NCBI RefSeq assembly: GCF_001662875.1
Contig: NZ_JPVZ01000002.1
Span: 606,808-670,807, forward strand
Source: Thalassospira tepidiphila MCCC 1A03514
GTDB taxonomy: Bacteria > Pseudomonadota > Alphaproteobacteria > Rhodospirillales > Thalassospiraceae
Reading direction: 5' to 3'
DNA: 64,000 nt
The notes under the pieces were generated by a model. The model made no database searches, had not been told where the DNA came from, and saw only the letters and a program-made list of their open reading frames with translations. The position numbers were made by a program, and so were the translations under genes. Positions 18,043-26,849 of this stretch are shown piece by piece; position 1 is the first letter of the stretch, and each line of letters starts with the position of its first letter.

Positions 18043-19668
18043 TTATTCGGCGGCTTTGACTTCCGCGCTGTTGCGGATGGCAGCTTCGCGGACATCATCA
18101 GTGACATGTTCTTCGAACTTCGCGAAGTTCTTTTCAAACAGGCCGGTCAGGTTGGTGGCAGCCTTGTCATAGGCAGCCTTGTCTTTCCAGCTTTCGCGCG
18201 GGTTCAGAACATCGGCCGGGATATCGCCGCATGCGGTCGGATAGGCCAGACCAAAGAACGGATCGGTCGCAAATTCGGCATTTTCAAGATCGCCATTCAG
18301 CGCAGCATTCAGCAGGCCACGGGTATAGGCAATCTTCATGCGCGAACCAACGCCATAGCCGCCGCCGGACCAGCCGGTATTGACCAGCCAGCAATTGGCT
18401 TCGTGTTTTTCCATCATTTCGCCAAGCAGCTTGGCGTAAACCGACGGATGACGCGGCATGAACGGCGCACCGAAGCAGGCAGAGAACGCAGCAGTCGGTT
18501 CCTTGACACCTTTTTCGGTGCCGGCAACTTTCGCGGTGTAACCCGACAGGAAGTGATACATCGCTTGTGCCGAGGACAGCTTTGCGATCGGCGGCAGAAC
18601 GCCAAAGGCATCACAGGTCAGCATGATGATGTTTTTCGGATGGCCACCACGACCGGTTTCCGACGCATTCGGAATGAATTCGATCGGATAGGAAGAACGG
18701 GTGTTTTCGGTGTGACGGGCATCGTCGAGATCAAGCTCGCGCGATTGCTTGTTCATCACAACGTTTTCAAGAACGGTACCGAAACGCTCGGTCGTTGCGA
18801 AGATTTCCGGTTCTGCTTCCTTGGAAAGCTTGATCACCTTCGCATAGCAGCCGCCTTCGAAGTTAAAGACGCCGTCTTCGCCCCAACCGTGCTCGTCATC
18901 CCCGATCAGGGTGCGCGATGCGTCGGCAGAAAGCGTGGTTTTACCGGTACCCGACAGGCCAAAGAACACGGCGGTGTCACCATTCTTGCCCATATTGGCC
19001 GAGCAATGCATCGGCATGACGCCCTTGGCCGGAAGGATGTGGTTAAGAACCGAGAAGATCGATTTCTTCATTTCGCCGGCATACCAGGTGCCGCCGATGA
19101 TGACCATTTTGCGCTCAAAACTGACCATCACGAAGACTTCGGAGCGGGTGCCGTCGTCTTGCGGGTCTGCCTGAAGGCCCGGTGCATGCAGAATGGTAAA
19201 TTCCGGCGCGAAGTCGCGCAGTTCTTCTTTCTGCGGCTGGATGAACATGTTGCGGGCAAAAAGGTTATGCCATGCGTTTTCGTTGATCACGCGCACCGGC
19301 AGGCGGAAACGCGGATCGGAACCGGCAAAGCAATCCTGAACGAACAGTTCGGTGCCCTGGAAATATGCGCGCACTTTCTGATAGAGGCGCTCAAATACTT
19401 CCGGGCTGACCGGGCGGTTTACATCGCCCCAATCGATATCTGCCTTGGTGCTTTCTTCTTCGACGATGAAGCGATCCAGCGGGGAACGGCCGGTATGTTC
19501 GCCGGTAAGGGCTACAAAGGCACCGCCTTTGGCGATTTTACCTTCGTTGCGACGGATCGCATGTTCATAAAGGCCGGCAGCGTCAAGGTTCCAGTGAACG
19601 GCGCCAAGGTTTTTGAGGCCATGGGTTTCAAGGCCTACACGGCTGACAACGGGTCCTGATTGCAGCAC
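18043..19668 (-). CDS. pckA: Phosphoenolpyruvate carboxykinase (ATP)
   Basis: This 541-residue enzyme converts oxaloacetate and ATP to phosphoenolpyruvate, the entry step of gluconeogenesis. The ATP-type signature [13 protein letters not shown] (kinase-1a loop), the preceding [16 protein letters not shown] and [10 protein letters not shown], and the adenine-binding LIGDDEHGW are all present. It starts with GTG six bases after AGGAG. The gene stands alone with its own terminator. The 218-bp upstream gap presumably holds its promoter. Confidence 0.97.
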   Translation of the reverse strand: MLQSGPVVSRVGLETHGLKNLGAVHWNLDAAGLYEHAIRRNEGKIAKGGAFVALTGEHTGRSPLDRFIVEEESTKADIDWGDVNRPVSPEVFERLYQKVRAYFQGTELFVQDCFAGSDPRFRLPVRVINENAWHNLFARNMFIQPQKEELRDFAPEFTILHAPGLQADPQDDGTRSEVFVMVSFERKMVIIGGTWYAGEMKKSIFSVLNHILPAKGVMPMHCSANMGKNGDTAVFFGLSGTGKTTLSADASRTLIGDDEHGWGEDGVFNFEGGCYAKVIKLSKEAEPEIFATTERFGTVLENVVMNKQSRELDLDDARHTENTRSSYPIEFIPNASETGRGGHPKNIIMLTCDAFGVLPPIAKLSSAQAMYHFLSGYTAKVAGTEKGVKEPTAAFSACFGAPFMPRHPSVYAKLLGEMMEKHEANCWLVNTGWSGGGYGVGSRMKIAYTRGLLNAALNGDLENAEFATDPFFGLAYPTACGDIPADVLNPRESWKDKAAYDKAATNLTGLFEKNFAKFEEHVTDDVREAAIRNSAEVKAAE

Positions 19669-19886
19669 GAAACTCTCCTGGTGGGAATGAAAATCTGGGG
19701 GTTAATGTCCTATTTTACACTGCCAATTGTGGGTAATTGGAAGCGCTGAGACATATTGTTACAAAGGTGTCTTAAAAGCAACCGCTCCTTTTGCCTTATA
19801 CCTAGGAAAACGTAAGTGTTTTTGCGTTTGCGAAAATTACATTTTCAGGGTCGCGGGTTTAATGTTCAGAATACAAATGGTCCGAC
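19669..19886. other. Upstream region of pckA, no gene seen
   Basis: This relatively AT-rich gap lies between the pckA start and the end of the HugZ-like gene. It should hold the pckA promoter, but I cannot name a clear -10/-35 pair or an operator. Confidence 0.3.
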
Positions 19887-20660
19887 TTATGCGCGCCATA
19901 TTTTGCACATTTTGACCAAAATTTCGCGTGCCTCGTCCGGCGTTCGGACCGGGGCCGGGAAGTCGATTCTAAGCGGTGCGATATCGTCAGAATTGGCGCT
20001 CAGAACCATGCCATCGCAATCAATCGATTGCATCTGCCAGCCAACACTGGGGTCGGCAGTAGTGAAGTGACCAACGATGCCAGAAAGGGCATCGGCATGA
20101 TCGGCATTCATATGCGCAACGATCCCGTCATGGCCGTCGATCAGTGCCTGACAGTCTGGCAGGATCAGTTTGTCAGCCGAAAGGCGGCGTTGTTTGCCAA
20201 ATCCGCCCACCCAATAGGCAGCCGTGATTACCACCCGATAGAACCCGAAATCGGCAAACCCGGCATATTGGGCGGCATCGGGATGGGTTTGCAGATAGCG
20301 TCTTTTCACCCGGTCAAGGTCAGTGGCGGCTCTTACCGGCATGGCGCGCCCGAAGATGGTCAATCGGGCGGTATCGGTTTCAATTGTGGCCGTACCATCG
20401 TTGTTTTCGGCCAGATCGTGGTTTGTCACCAGAAGCGAAACGCGATTGTCGGCCTTGATATGACGGGTGTGATCAGCAAGTTCAGAAATCAGAAGGCAGG
20501 GCGTGCCATCGATGTCGCAGGCCGGAACAACCATCGATGTCACCGGCCAGCCATCAGGGATCTGAGCATGATCGTGCGCGGTTGTTGCCAGAACGGCCCG
20601 TCTGGCATGACGCAGCATCTGGCGCAGGGCGTGTGATGACGGTGCGGTATCTGATGACAT
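19887..20660 (-). CDS. HugZ-like pyridoxamine-5'-phosphate-oxidase family protein with DUF2470 domain
   Basis: This 257-residue protein has a split-barrel FMN-binding-like N-terminal domain (residues 10-165: ARRAVLATTA, ITAAYWVGGFGKQRRL) and a C-terminal DUF2470 segment with HMNADHADAL, the motif in which the histidine binds heme in HugZ proteins. Family members bind or degrade heme or control cellular heme. No iron-uptake genes are adjacent, so a direct heme role is inferred from the family only. Confidence 0.82.
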   Translation of the reverse strand: MSSDTAPSSHALRQMLRHARRAVLATTAHDHAQIPDGWPVTSMVVPACDIDGTPCLLISELADHTRHIKADNRVSLLVTNHDLAENNDGTATIETDTARLTIFGRAMPVRAATDLDRVKRRYLQTHPDAAQYAGFADFGFYRVVITAAYWVGGFGKQRRLSADKLILPDCQALIDGHDGIVAHMNADHADALSGIVGHFTTADPSVGWQMQSIDCDGMVLSANSDDIAPLRIDFPAPVRTPDEAREILVKMCKIWRA

Positions 20661-21083
20661 GGAATGCCGGTGCCTTGTGGTTGTTGCCCATCAACAGATA
20701 AAGCCAACTGGCCTGCCGCGCAACCAAACCGAAAACCTGTTTTGATCACGATAAAGTTGCAAAGGTTAGTAATCCATAGGTTGAAAAAATAAATCGCGTA
20801 CGCACCTGTAGTAATGGGATCGCGTGACGGACGATGTGACGACGGATGGGCTCGAAAATTGCCGGTCACAGGGCTGTAATCCGTTTTGCGTGATCCCATA
20901 TCGCATATCAGCATGTGTTGTTGTGATGAATTTTAGCGAGAGGTTTCGGGGAGACTGCCAAGGTCGTTTGTATCCATTTTGAGGGAAATGGGTGTTACCG
21001 ATCTGGTGTGTGCAGAAAAACAATTGGCGGTCTGGGAAACGGATTTCGTTTTCCAGCGGCGCGATTGAACAAAGGATACAACG
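20661..21083. other. 423-bp divergent intergenic region, no gene found
   Basis: This gap separates the HugZ-like gene from the c-di-GMP response regulator. No frame looks coding. A small inverted repeat (CATTTT/AAAATG-like) lies near 20976. Promoters for both flanking genes must be here, but none is convincing by eye. Confidence 0.3.
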
Positions 21084-23318
21084 TTGATTGAGCCAGTTAT
21101 GTCGGAAACCTGGCCGTTGAAGGCAGGTTCTCACACGGATGATGAGCGGCAAGGTGATCGAACGTGGCGGATTCTTGTCGTTGATGATGACAATGACGTA
21201 CATGAGGCGACTGACTTCGCGCTGCGCAGGGTGCAGATTCTTGGCCGACCGCTTGAGTTGATTCATGTTTTTTCGGCTGAAGAAGCGCTTAAAATCCTTC
21301 ATATGACACCCGACATCGCAGTGATTTTGCTTGATGTCGTCATGGAACGACCCGACAGCGGATTGCGTCTGGTCGAGGAACTCCGCGCCGAAGGATATCG
21401 CGAGCAACGCATCATTTTACGGACCGGTTATCCCGGTGATGCGCCTGAAAAACAGGTCATCCGTGATTACGAGATTGACGACTACTGGTCCAAGGACGAG
21501 TTGACCCGTACCCGTCTTGTCACGTCGCTGACAACGGCGATCCGGACGGTTGATTATGTCAGGGCGCTTAAGGGAACGCGCGCCGGTCTGGAAATGGTGA
21601 TCGAGGGCACCCAGTACCTTTACCAAAACAAGAGTATCGATATCTTTGCCGAGGGGGTTTTAACCCAGCTTGCAGCCATCCTGCGGGTTAGCCCGGAAGG
21701 TGGTGTCTGCGCACTTGCCGAGTTGTCTGATCAGGAAGATAACCTTGTGGTACTTTCCGGTATCGGGCGGTTTGCATCCTACGTCGGGAAAAGACTTACG
21801 GACGTCGAAGATATCGATCATGACCTGATTTCAGCGGGGGATAACAACGGTACGGCACCGGTCATTTCCGGCAACAAGATCCTGTTTAGCCATCGAAGCG
21901 ACACCGGACGCCGATTGTTGATCTATTTCGTTCATGATCAGGTCTTAAGCCCGGAAAATATCGTCCTGGTTGAGGTGTTTGCCACCAATCTTGCGATCTG
22001 TTTTGACAATCTGGCCTTGATTTCAGAGTTGGCGGAGCTGGCATTTGTCGATCAGCGTGCCGGACTTCCCAATCAGAACGCGTTTGATCGCGAACTGATG
22101 CATATGACGCGAAATGGCAGTGACGCGGCAATTGTTGCGATGGTCGCGATTGAAGATGCCGCACAGTTTTGCGTTGCTTTTGGCGTGAATTACTTCGATC
22201 GGGTCATCACCGCGGTTTATGATCGGCTGCGCTCGGTTGTTGGTGACAACGTATTGGTCGCGCGCGTCGGGGAATACACGCTTGGTCTTGTTGACAGCAC
22301 CGGAAAGGTCGAAGTTTCAGCCATTGAAGAAATTTTTGATGAGACGTTCGAAGTGGTCGGGAGCCCGGTGGTGGTGCGCGGGACCATCGGGATTGTGCGC
22401 GGCAATCCGCAAGGCCGCCGTGCCAGCGACATCCAGCGCGCAGCAAGGCTGACATTGCTGAAACAAAAGCAGAGGGCCCCGGGGGGTACCGCTGAGTTTG
22501 AGCCGTCCATGGCCGATGAAGTACAAAGTGCCTTGCAAATGGTTGGCAAGTTGCGCGAAGCGGTGCGGGATCGAAAACTGACCTTCGTGTTCCAACCCAA
22601 AATCTGCCTGAAAACCGGTGCCGTCATCGGTAGCGAGGTTCTGTGTCGTTGGATCGATGAAGGACAACCGGTTTCCCCCGGTCGGTTTATCCCGGTTGCC
22701 GAGCGCGCCGGACTAAGCGGCGAGATTACTTTGCAGTGCCTAGAGGCGGTTACAAAGCTGAACGCAATGCTCAGGCAACAGGGTCTTCAGCCTCTGCGGG
22801 CTGCGATTAATCTCGCAGCCAATGACATTGACAATATCGATTTCATTAACCGGTTGATCGAAGCTTGTGAAGACCATCAGCTTGGCCCGGAAAATGTCGG
22901 TTTTGAAATTACCGAAACCCAGCGTTTTACCAATGATGGTGAGGCAACAGCCTGTGTTCAAAAGCTGGCACGCCAGGGATTTGAGATTTGGCTGGACGAC
23001 TTTGGCACGGGATATTCGTCGCTCAATCACCTTGATATTTTGCCAGTGCGTGGCATCAAGATTGACAAGTCCTTCATCAGCGGCCTTTCGGCAGGCGGGT
23101 ATGCCAGTCATGTTGCTGCAACTGCTGCAAGAATTGCGCAAACCCTTGGTATCGAAGCAGTTGCAGAGGGTATTGAAACCACCGATCAGCAAGAAATTTG
23201 CAAGGATCTTGGCATTCAGTTTGCGCAAGGTTTTCTCTACAGCCCCGGACTTCCCCCGGAAAAATTTGTCGAATGGGTGAAAAGCCACGATAACGACGGG
23301 CGATCTGACAATGGTTGA
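21084..23318 (+). CDS. Response regulator with REC, DUF3369, degenerate GGDEF and EAL domains
   Basis: This 744-residue protein has a receiver domain (residues 28-155; acidic D34-D36, phosphoacceptor D84, T114, K137), a DUF3369 sensor-like region (about 165-310), a degenerate GGDEF (about 320-460) and an EAL domain (495-735). The EAL catalytic set is intact (E518, N577, E608, D638/D639, K659, E695, Q715), so phosphorylation probably tunes c-di-GMP breakdown. TTG at 21084 follows AAGGA at 7 bp. Its end overlaps the sensor kinase gene by 8 bp, so the kinase is almost certainly its partner. Confidence 0.92.
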   Translation: MIEPVMSETWPLKAGSHTDDERQGDRTWRILVVDDDNDVHEATDFALRRVQILGRPLELIHVFSAEEALKILHMTPDIAVILLDVVMERPDSGLRLVEELRAEGYREQRIILRTGYPGDAPEKQVIRDYEIDDYWSKDELTRTRLVTSLTTAIRTVDYVRALKGTRAGLEMVIEGTQYLYQNKSIDIFAEGVLTQLAAILRVSPEGGVCALAELSDQEDNLVVLSGIGRFASYVGKRLTDVEDIDHDLISAGDNNGTAPVISGNKILFSHRSDTGRRLLIYFVHDQVLSPENIVLVEVFATNLAICFDNLALISELAELAFVDQRAGLPNQNAFDRELMHMTRNGSDAAIVAMVAIEDAAQFCVAFGVNYFDRVITAVYDRLRSVVGDNVLVARVGEYTLGLVDSTGKVEVSAIEEIFDETFEVVGSPVVVRGTIGIVRGNPQGRRASDIQRAARLTLLKQKQRAPGGTAEFEPSMADEVQSALQMVGKLREAVRDRKLTFVFQPKICLKTGAVIGSEVLCRWIDEGQPVSPGRFIPVAERAGLSGEITLQCLEAVTKLNAMLRQQGLQPLRAAINLAANDIDNIDFINRLIEACEDHQLGPENVGFEITETQRFTNDGEATACVQKLARQGFEIWLDDFGTGYSSLNHLDILPVRGIKIDKSFISGLSAGGYASHVAATAARIAQTLGIEAVAEGIETTDQQEICKDLGIQFAQGFLYSPGLPPEKFVEWVKSHDNDGRSDNG

Positions 23319-25278
23319 CGCGCAGCAAAATTCGCCATCTGTGACGGACCATACCTTGCCACTGGTGGAAGGCCGGAAATCCCGTTGGCATCAGGACGGT
23401 TACTTTTGGCGGGTCACCAGTCTTCTTGCGGTTTGCGGGATGCTGATCTTTTTCGGTTTGATGACATTCTGGCACACGCTTGAAGCAAGTCGTGAAGACG
23501 AACAGACGGTGCGTCGGTTGGTCGTTGACGTCACCCATCGCGCGGCAGATCTGCAGCAATGGTATGAAACCGCCATCCAGACCGTGAACCTGTCGATCCT
23601 GCATCCGGCGGTACAGGAATTTGAAACCCAGCCTGAGGCAACCATCAGATATTTCAGATCCCTGGCCCGCGAAGTGCAACGTTTCAGCCAGCTTCGTATC
23701 GTTTTGCCGTCTGGCATGGAAGCTGTCCGGGTAGATGCGCGCGGTAATGAGGTGATTGTTACCCCGGAAGACGAACTACAGGATAAATCGGATCGATACT
23801 ATATGGAGGCGGCCCGGTCATTGAGCCCGGGGCAGGTCTATGTCAGCAGGCTTGATCTGAATGTCGAAAATGGCGAGATCGAAGTACCCTGGCGTCCGAC
23901 GACCCGCTTGGTTGCACCGATCAGCGGGATCGATGAGAGCGTTGTCGGCTATCTGATTGTTAATCTGGATATGGGCGCGCCATTGGTGCCGTATGGAACG
24001 GCACTTAACGGCGTGACACGAACCGAGCTTGTCAATCCGGATGGATACTGGTTGGCCGGGGCAGAAGATGATCGCAACTGGGGGTTTATGTTGCAACATA
24101 ACGCCTCGGTCGCGCAGGTGGACCCGCAACTTTGGCAACGGATCAAATCCGTGCAATCGCAAGGTGGCTTTGAATATGCGGGCCGTATTTACGAGGTCGA
24201 AACCCTTCCGATTGAACGGATGCTGAGCAGTTTTACAAGTGGCAGTATGCGATCAGAATCCGCCAGATACCATATTGTCGCAAGTTCGCCCGCCTATCAG
24301 GTCTGGGCGGGAAACAAGGCCTTAGAGGTGATCTTTGTATGCCTTGTTCTGGTACTGATTTGGGTGCTTTCAGGCGGGATCGGGTATCTTATGTTGCGGC
24401 GGCGACAAACCGCAGAACTGCAGGCACTTTTGACCAAGGATTTGCTGGTTCAGGGGCGCATGGCATCCCTTGGCCGGATTGTGGCCGGGGTATCGCATGA
24501 AATGCGCACCCCGCTTGGCAATGCCCTTACGGTGACGACGACCATGGCCGATGATCTGCAGGATTTGCAGCAATCCCTGATCACGGCGGGGGATTTCGAT
24601 GAAGAACGCACTGAGATGATCAATGCGCTTATTGATGGCAACCGGATTGTTCAAAAAAATATTGGCCGGACCAAAGAATTGCTGAAACATTTCAACCAGA
24701 CAGCCACGGATCAAACTGTGCACATTCATCGCAGTTTCGATCTGAGCAAGGTTATCTCAGATCTGGTGGCGACATTGCGCAATCAGTTCAAAAAGACAGG
24801 CATTAAACTGACGGCAGTTCTACCGCCCTCGGCACATCTCGACAGTTACAGCGACGCGATTGATCAGGTGATCCTCAGCCTGATCATGAATGCCCATCAA
24901 CATGCGTTTGTCGGCCGCGAAAAAGGCGAAATCAGCATCCGGTTAAGCGAACGGGATGCTGATAATTTCCTTCTTGAAATTGCAGATAACGGCATCGGTA
25001 TCGCACCGGAAAATCACGACAAGATTTTCGAGCCGTTCTGGTCGCTTGACGGCACGACGAGTGGCAGCGGCCTTGGATTGGCGATCATTTTGAACGTGGT
25101 GCAAAACACCCTTGGCGGGAAGATCAAGATTTCATCTGTTCCAGGATCCGGGACCGTGTTTCAGATTGTCTTGCCCAAAACCGCCCCGATCCGTGACGGC
25201 GCCCAAGAAAGCCCGTTCTCGGTCAAGGATGAAGCGCCGATAAGCCCGGCCGGTTTGGAAATGACCCAATCGGGTTAA
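23311..25278 (+). CDS. Membrane sensor histidine kinase with a periplasmic Cache-like domain
   Basis: This 655-residue protein has TM1 (about 33-54), a roughly 280-residue periplasmic region that looks like a double Cache domain, TM2 (about 338-362), and a HisKA domain with the phosphoacceptor H396 in SHEMRTPL. A HATPase domain follows (N-box LIMNAHQHAF, ADNGIGIAP, GSGLGLAI). It overlaps the upstream response regulator gene by 8 bp and should phosphorylate that protein, linking a small extracellular ligand to c-di-GMP. The ligand is unknown. Confidence 0.93.
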   Translation: MVDAQQNSPSVTDHTLPLVEGRKSRWHQDGYFWRVTSLLAVCGMLIFFGLMTFWHTLEASREDEQTVRRLVVDVTHRAADLQQWYETAIQTVNLSILHPAVQEFETQPEATIRYFRSLAREVQRFSQLRIVLPSGMEAVRVDARGNEVIVTPEDELQDKSDRYYMEAARSLSPGQVYVSRLDLNVENGEIEVPWRPTTRLVAPISGIDESVVGYLIVNLDMGAPLVPYGTALNGVTRTELVNPDGYWLAGAEDDRNWGFMLQHNASVAQVDPQLWQRIKSVQSQGGFEYAGRIYEVETLPIERMLSSFTSGSMRSESARYHIVASSPAYQVWAGNKALEVIFVCLVLVLIWVLSGGIGYLMLRRRQTAELQALLTKDLLVQGRMASLGRIVAGVSHEMRTPLGNALTVTTTMADDLQDLQQSLITAGDFDEERTEMINALIDGNRIVQKNIGRTKELLKHFNQTATDQTVHIHRSFDLSKVISDLVATLRNQFKKTGIKLTAVLPPSAHLDSYSDAIDQVILSLIMNAHQHAFVGREKGEISIRLSERDADNFLLEIADNGIGIAPENHDKIFEPFWSLDGTTSGSGLGLAIILNVVQNTLGGKIKISSVPGSGTVFQIVLPKTAPIRDGAQESPFSVKDEAPISPAGLEMTQSG

Positions 25279-25476
25279 TTAATCTGAACAGGGGGAAAGG
25301 GCTGCGTCTTTGTGATCAGCCCGGCGTTGTTTGGCTTTGGAAATGACGCGTTTTTTGGTGCCGTCGCTCATGGTCATCCAGGAACCGATTTCATCGCCGG
25401 TGCGATAACAACCCATGCAGTAACCCGATTTCGGATCAAGCACACAAGTGCCAATGCAGGGGGATTTGACGGGCAT
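25279..25476 (-). CDS. DUF1289 small cysteine-rich protein
   Basis: This 65-residue protein begins PVKSPCIGTCVLDPKSGYCMGCYRTGDEIGSW, the defining DUF1289 pattern with four closely spaced cysteines (about C7, C11, C20, C23), probably a metal or Fe-S site. A basic tail follows. The family is widespread in proteobacteria and has no established function. It is convergent with the histidine kinase gene, directly abutting its stop codon. Confidence 0.88.
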   Translation of the reverse strand: MPVKSPCIGTCVLDPKSGYCMGCYRTGDEIGSWMTMSDGTKKRVISKAKQRRADHKDAALSPCSD

Positions 25477-25521
25477 GATGATGGGCCTGTAAACGCGAAA
25501 ACAAAGATTTCAGACCCATAA

Positions 25522-25575
25522 AAAGCAGTTTCGCGCGCAGCAATCAAGGGGAGGATCTTGGGCTGCGCGCGAAAC
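25522..25575 (-). terminator. Intrinsic terminator after the CsbD gene
   Basis: A 14-bp perfect stem, GTTTCGCGCGCAGC (25528-25541) paired with GCTGCGCGCGAAAC (25562-25575), has a 20-nt loop. It is followed on the minus strand by TGCTTTTTA. It ends the csbD-like transcript. Confidence 0.75.
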
Positions 25576-25614
25576 GAACGGGGGAATGGCCGGTTATGGC
25601 TTAAATCAAATCAC

Positions 25615-25812
25615 TTAAAGGCGATTGAACCACTCGCGGACCTGACGGTCGGCCTCTTCGCGTTGAATGCCATAGGCTTCCTGAATCTTGCCGACCAGTT
25701 TGTCTTGCTGGCCGTCAATGGTATCGACATCATCGTCGGTCAGGCGACCCCACTGTTTTTTGACGTCACCGGTAAGCTGTTTCCAACGTCCTTCGATTTG
25801 GTCCCAATTCAT
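25615..25812 (-). CDS. CsbD family stress protein
   Basis: This 65-residue hydrophilic protein reads MNWDQIEGRWKQLTGDVKKQWGRLTDDD and so on, the standard CsbD pattern of Trp-rich helical segments. CsbD-like proteins are abundant general-stress proteins of unknown mechanism. AGGAGA lies 5 bases upstream of the ATG at 25812. It is a single-gene unit with its own terminator. Confidence 0.93.
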   Translation of the reverse strand: MNWDQIEGRWKQLTGDVKKQWGRLTDDDVDTIDGQQDKLVGKIQEAYGIQREEADRQVREWFNRL

Positions 25813-26087
25813 TATCGTCTCCTGTTTTGGTTGACGGTTTGCTCGACCAAGGGATGTTGTGCCCTTTGCTAGAATCAACGAAGCAGCAGCGGTGTTGTTC
25901 CAAATTGTTTTGCCAGATCGGTTCGGGCATTCGGTTAGGGCAACCGGCTACAGGAGCGGGTGGCAGCATTGCCCGTGGTGTGCTTGCCATATCGTGCCCG
26001 GGACGCTATAGCCCCCTACAGTTCTTTTTATGGAGTTGTTTTCGCACCGGCCCGAGACCTGCTGTCCGGTGCGGCACGGAGGAAGAT

Positions 26088-26705
26088 ATGCGCGGCTATT
26101 TCGGGATTGGAATTGAAGGGGCAAGCAAGCCTTTGAATGTGGGCACCCTGTTTCGTTCTGCCCATGCCTTTGGCGCAAGTTTTGCGTTTACGGTGGATGC
26201 AGATTTCCGTGAGGAACGCTCCAACATCACCGATACATCGAAGTCGGGCGAACAGATACCCTACTATCATTTCCCCGATCACGAAAACCTGTTCCTGCCG
26301 CAAGGTTGCCGCATGGTGGGGGTCGAACTGACACCCGATGCGATTGAACTGCCAAGCTTCAAGCATCCGTCGCAGGCCGCCTATATCCTGGGTCCGGAAC
26401 GCGGAAACCTGTCTGATGAAATGCAGGAAAAATGCGATTTCATCATCAAGATCCCGATGAGTTTCTGTGTCAATGTGGCGATTGCCGCCAATATCGTGAT
26501 GTATGACCGCGTCATCAATCTGGGCCGGTTTGCCCCGCGCCCGGTGCGTGCCGGTGGCCCCACCGAACCCAAGCCCGAAGCCCATTACGGCGGCTGGATT
26601 TCACGCACGCGCGACAAACGCAAGGGTGACCCGGAAAAGTTCCGTCAGGCCCCGCCGCCGGATTACTCCGTAATCGACGGTTCGCTTGATGATGACGATG
26701 CCTGA
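26088..26705 (+). CDS. SpoU/TrmH family RNA methyltransferase
   Basis: This 205-residue SPOUT-class methyltransferase has motif 1 N17VGTLFRSA, motif 2 LGPERGNLS (101-109) and motif 3 SFCVNVAIAAN (125-135), which form the knotted SAM site. It should 2'-O-methylate a ribose in tRNA or rRNA. The substrate cannot be set from sequence alone. GGAGGAAG immediately precedes the ATG at 26088, so the longer upstream frame is not used. A C-terminal basic/acidic tail of about 45 residues follows the catalytic domain. Confidence 0.9.
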   Translation: MRGYFGIGIEGASKPLNVGTLFRSAHAFGASFAFTVDADFREERSNITDTSKSGEQIPYYHFPDHENLFLPQGCRMVGVELTPDAIELPSFKHPSQAAYILGPERGNLSDEMQEKCDFIIKIPMSFCVNVAIAANIVMYDRVINLGRFAPRPVRAGGPTEPKPEAHYGGWISRTRDKRKGDPEKFRQAPPPDYSVIDGSLDDDDA

Positions 26706-26730
26706 TCACGGCATCAAGCTACCCTGAGCA

Positions 26731-26772
26731 AAAAAAGAAGCAACGGCCGCGAGGGAGGAGCACGGCCGTTGC
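26731..26772 (-). terminator. Intrinsic terminator after trpE(G)
   Basis: A perfect stem GCAACGGCCG/CGGCCGTTGC with a 13-nt purine-rich loop is followed on the minus strand by TTCTTTTTTT. It lies about 80 bp after the trpE(G) stop. Confidence 0.8.
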
Positions 26773-26849
26773 TGTGTGTGATCTGCGGTTTGCGTTGCCT
26801 TGACAGGGGGGGCTTGGCACGCCACGCAGATCAGGGTGTTTGATGATGC

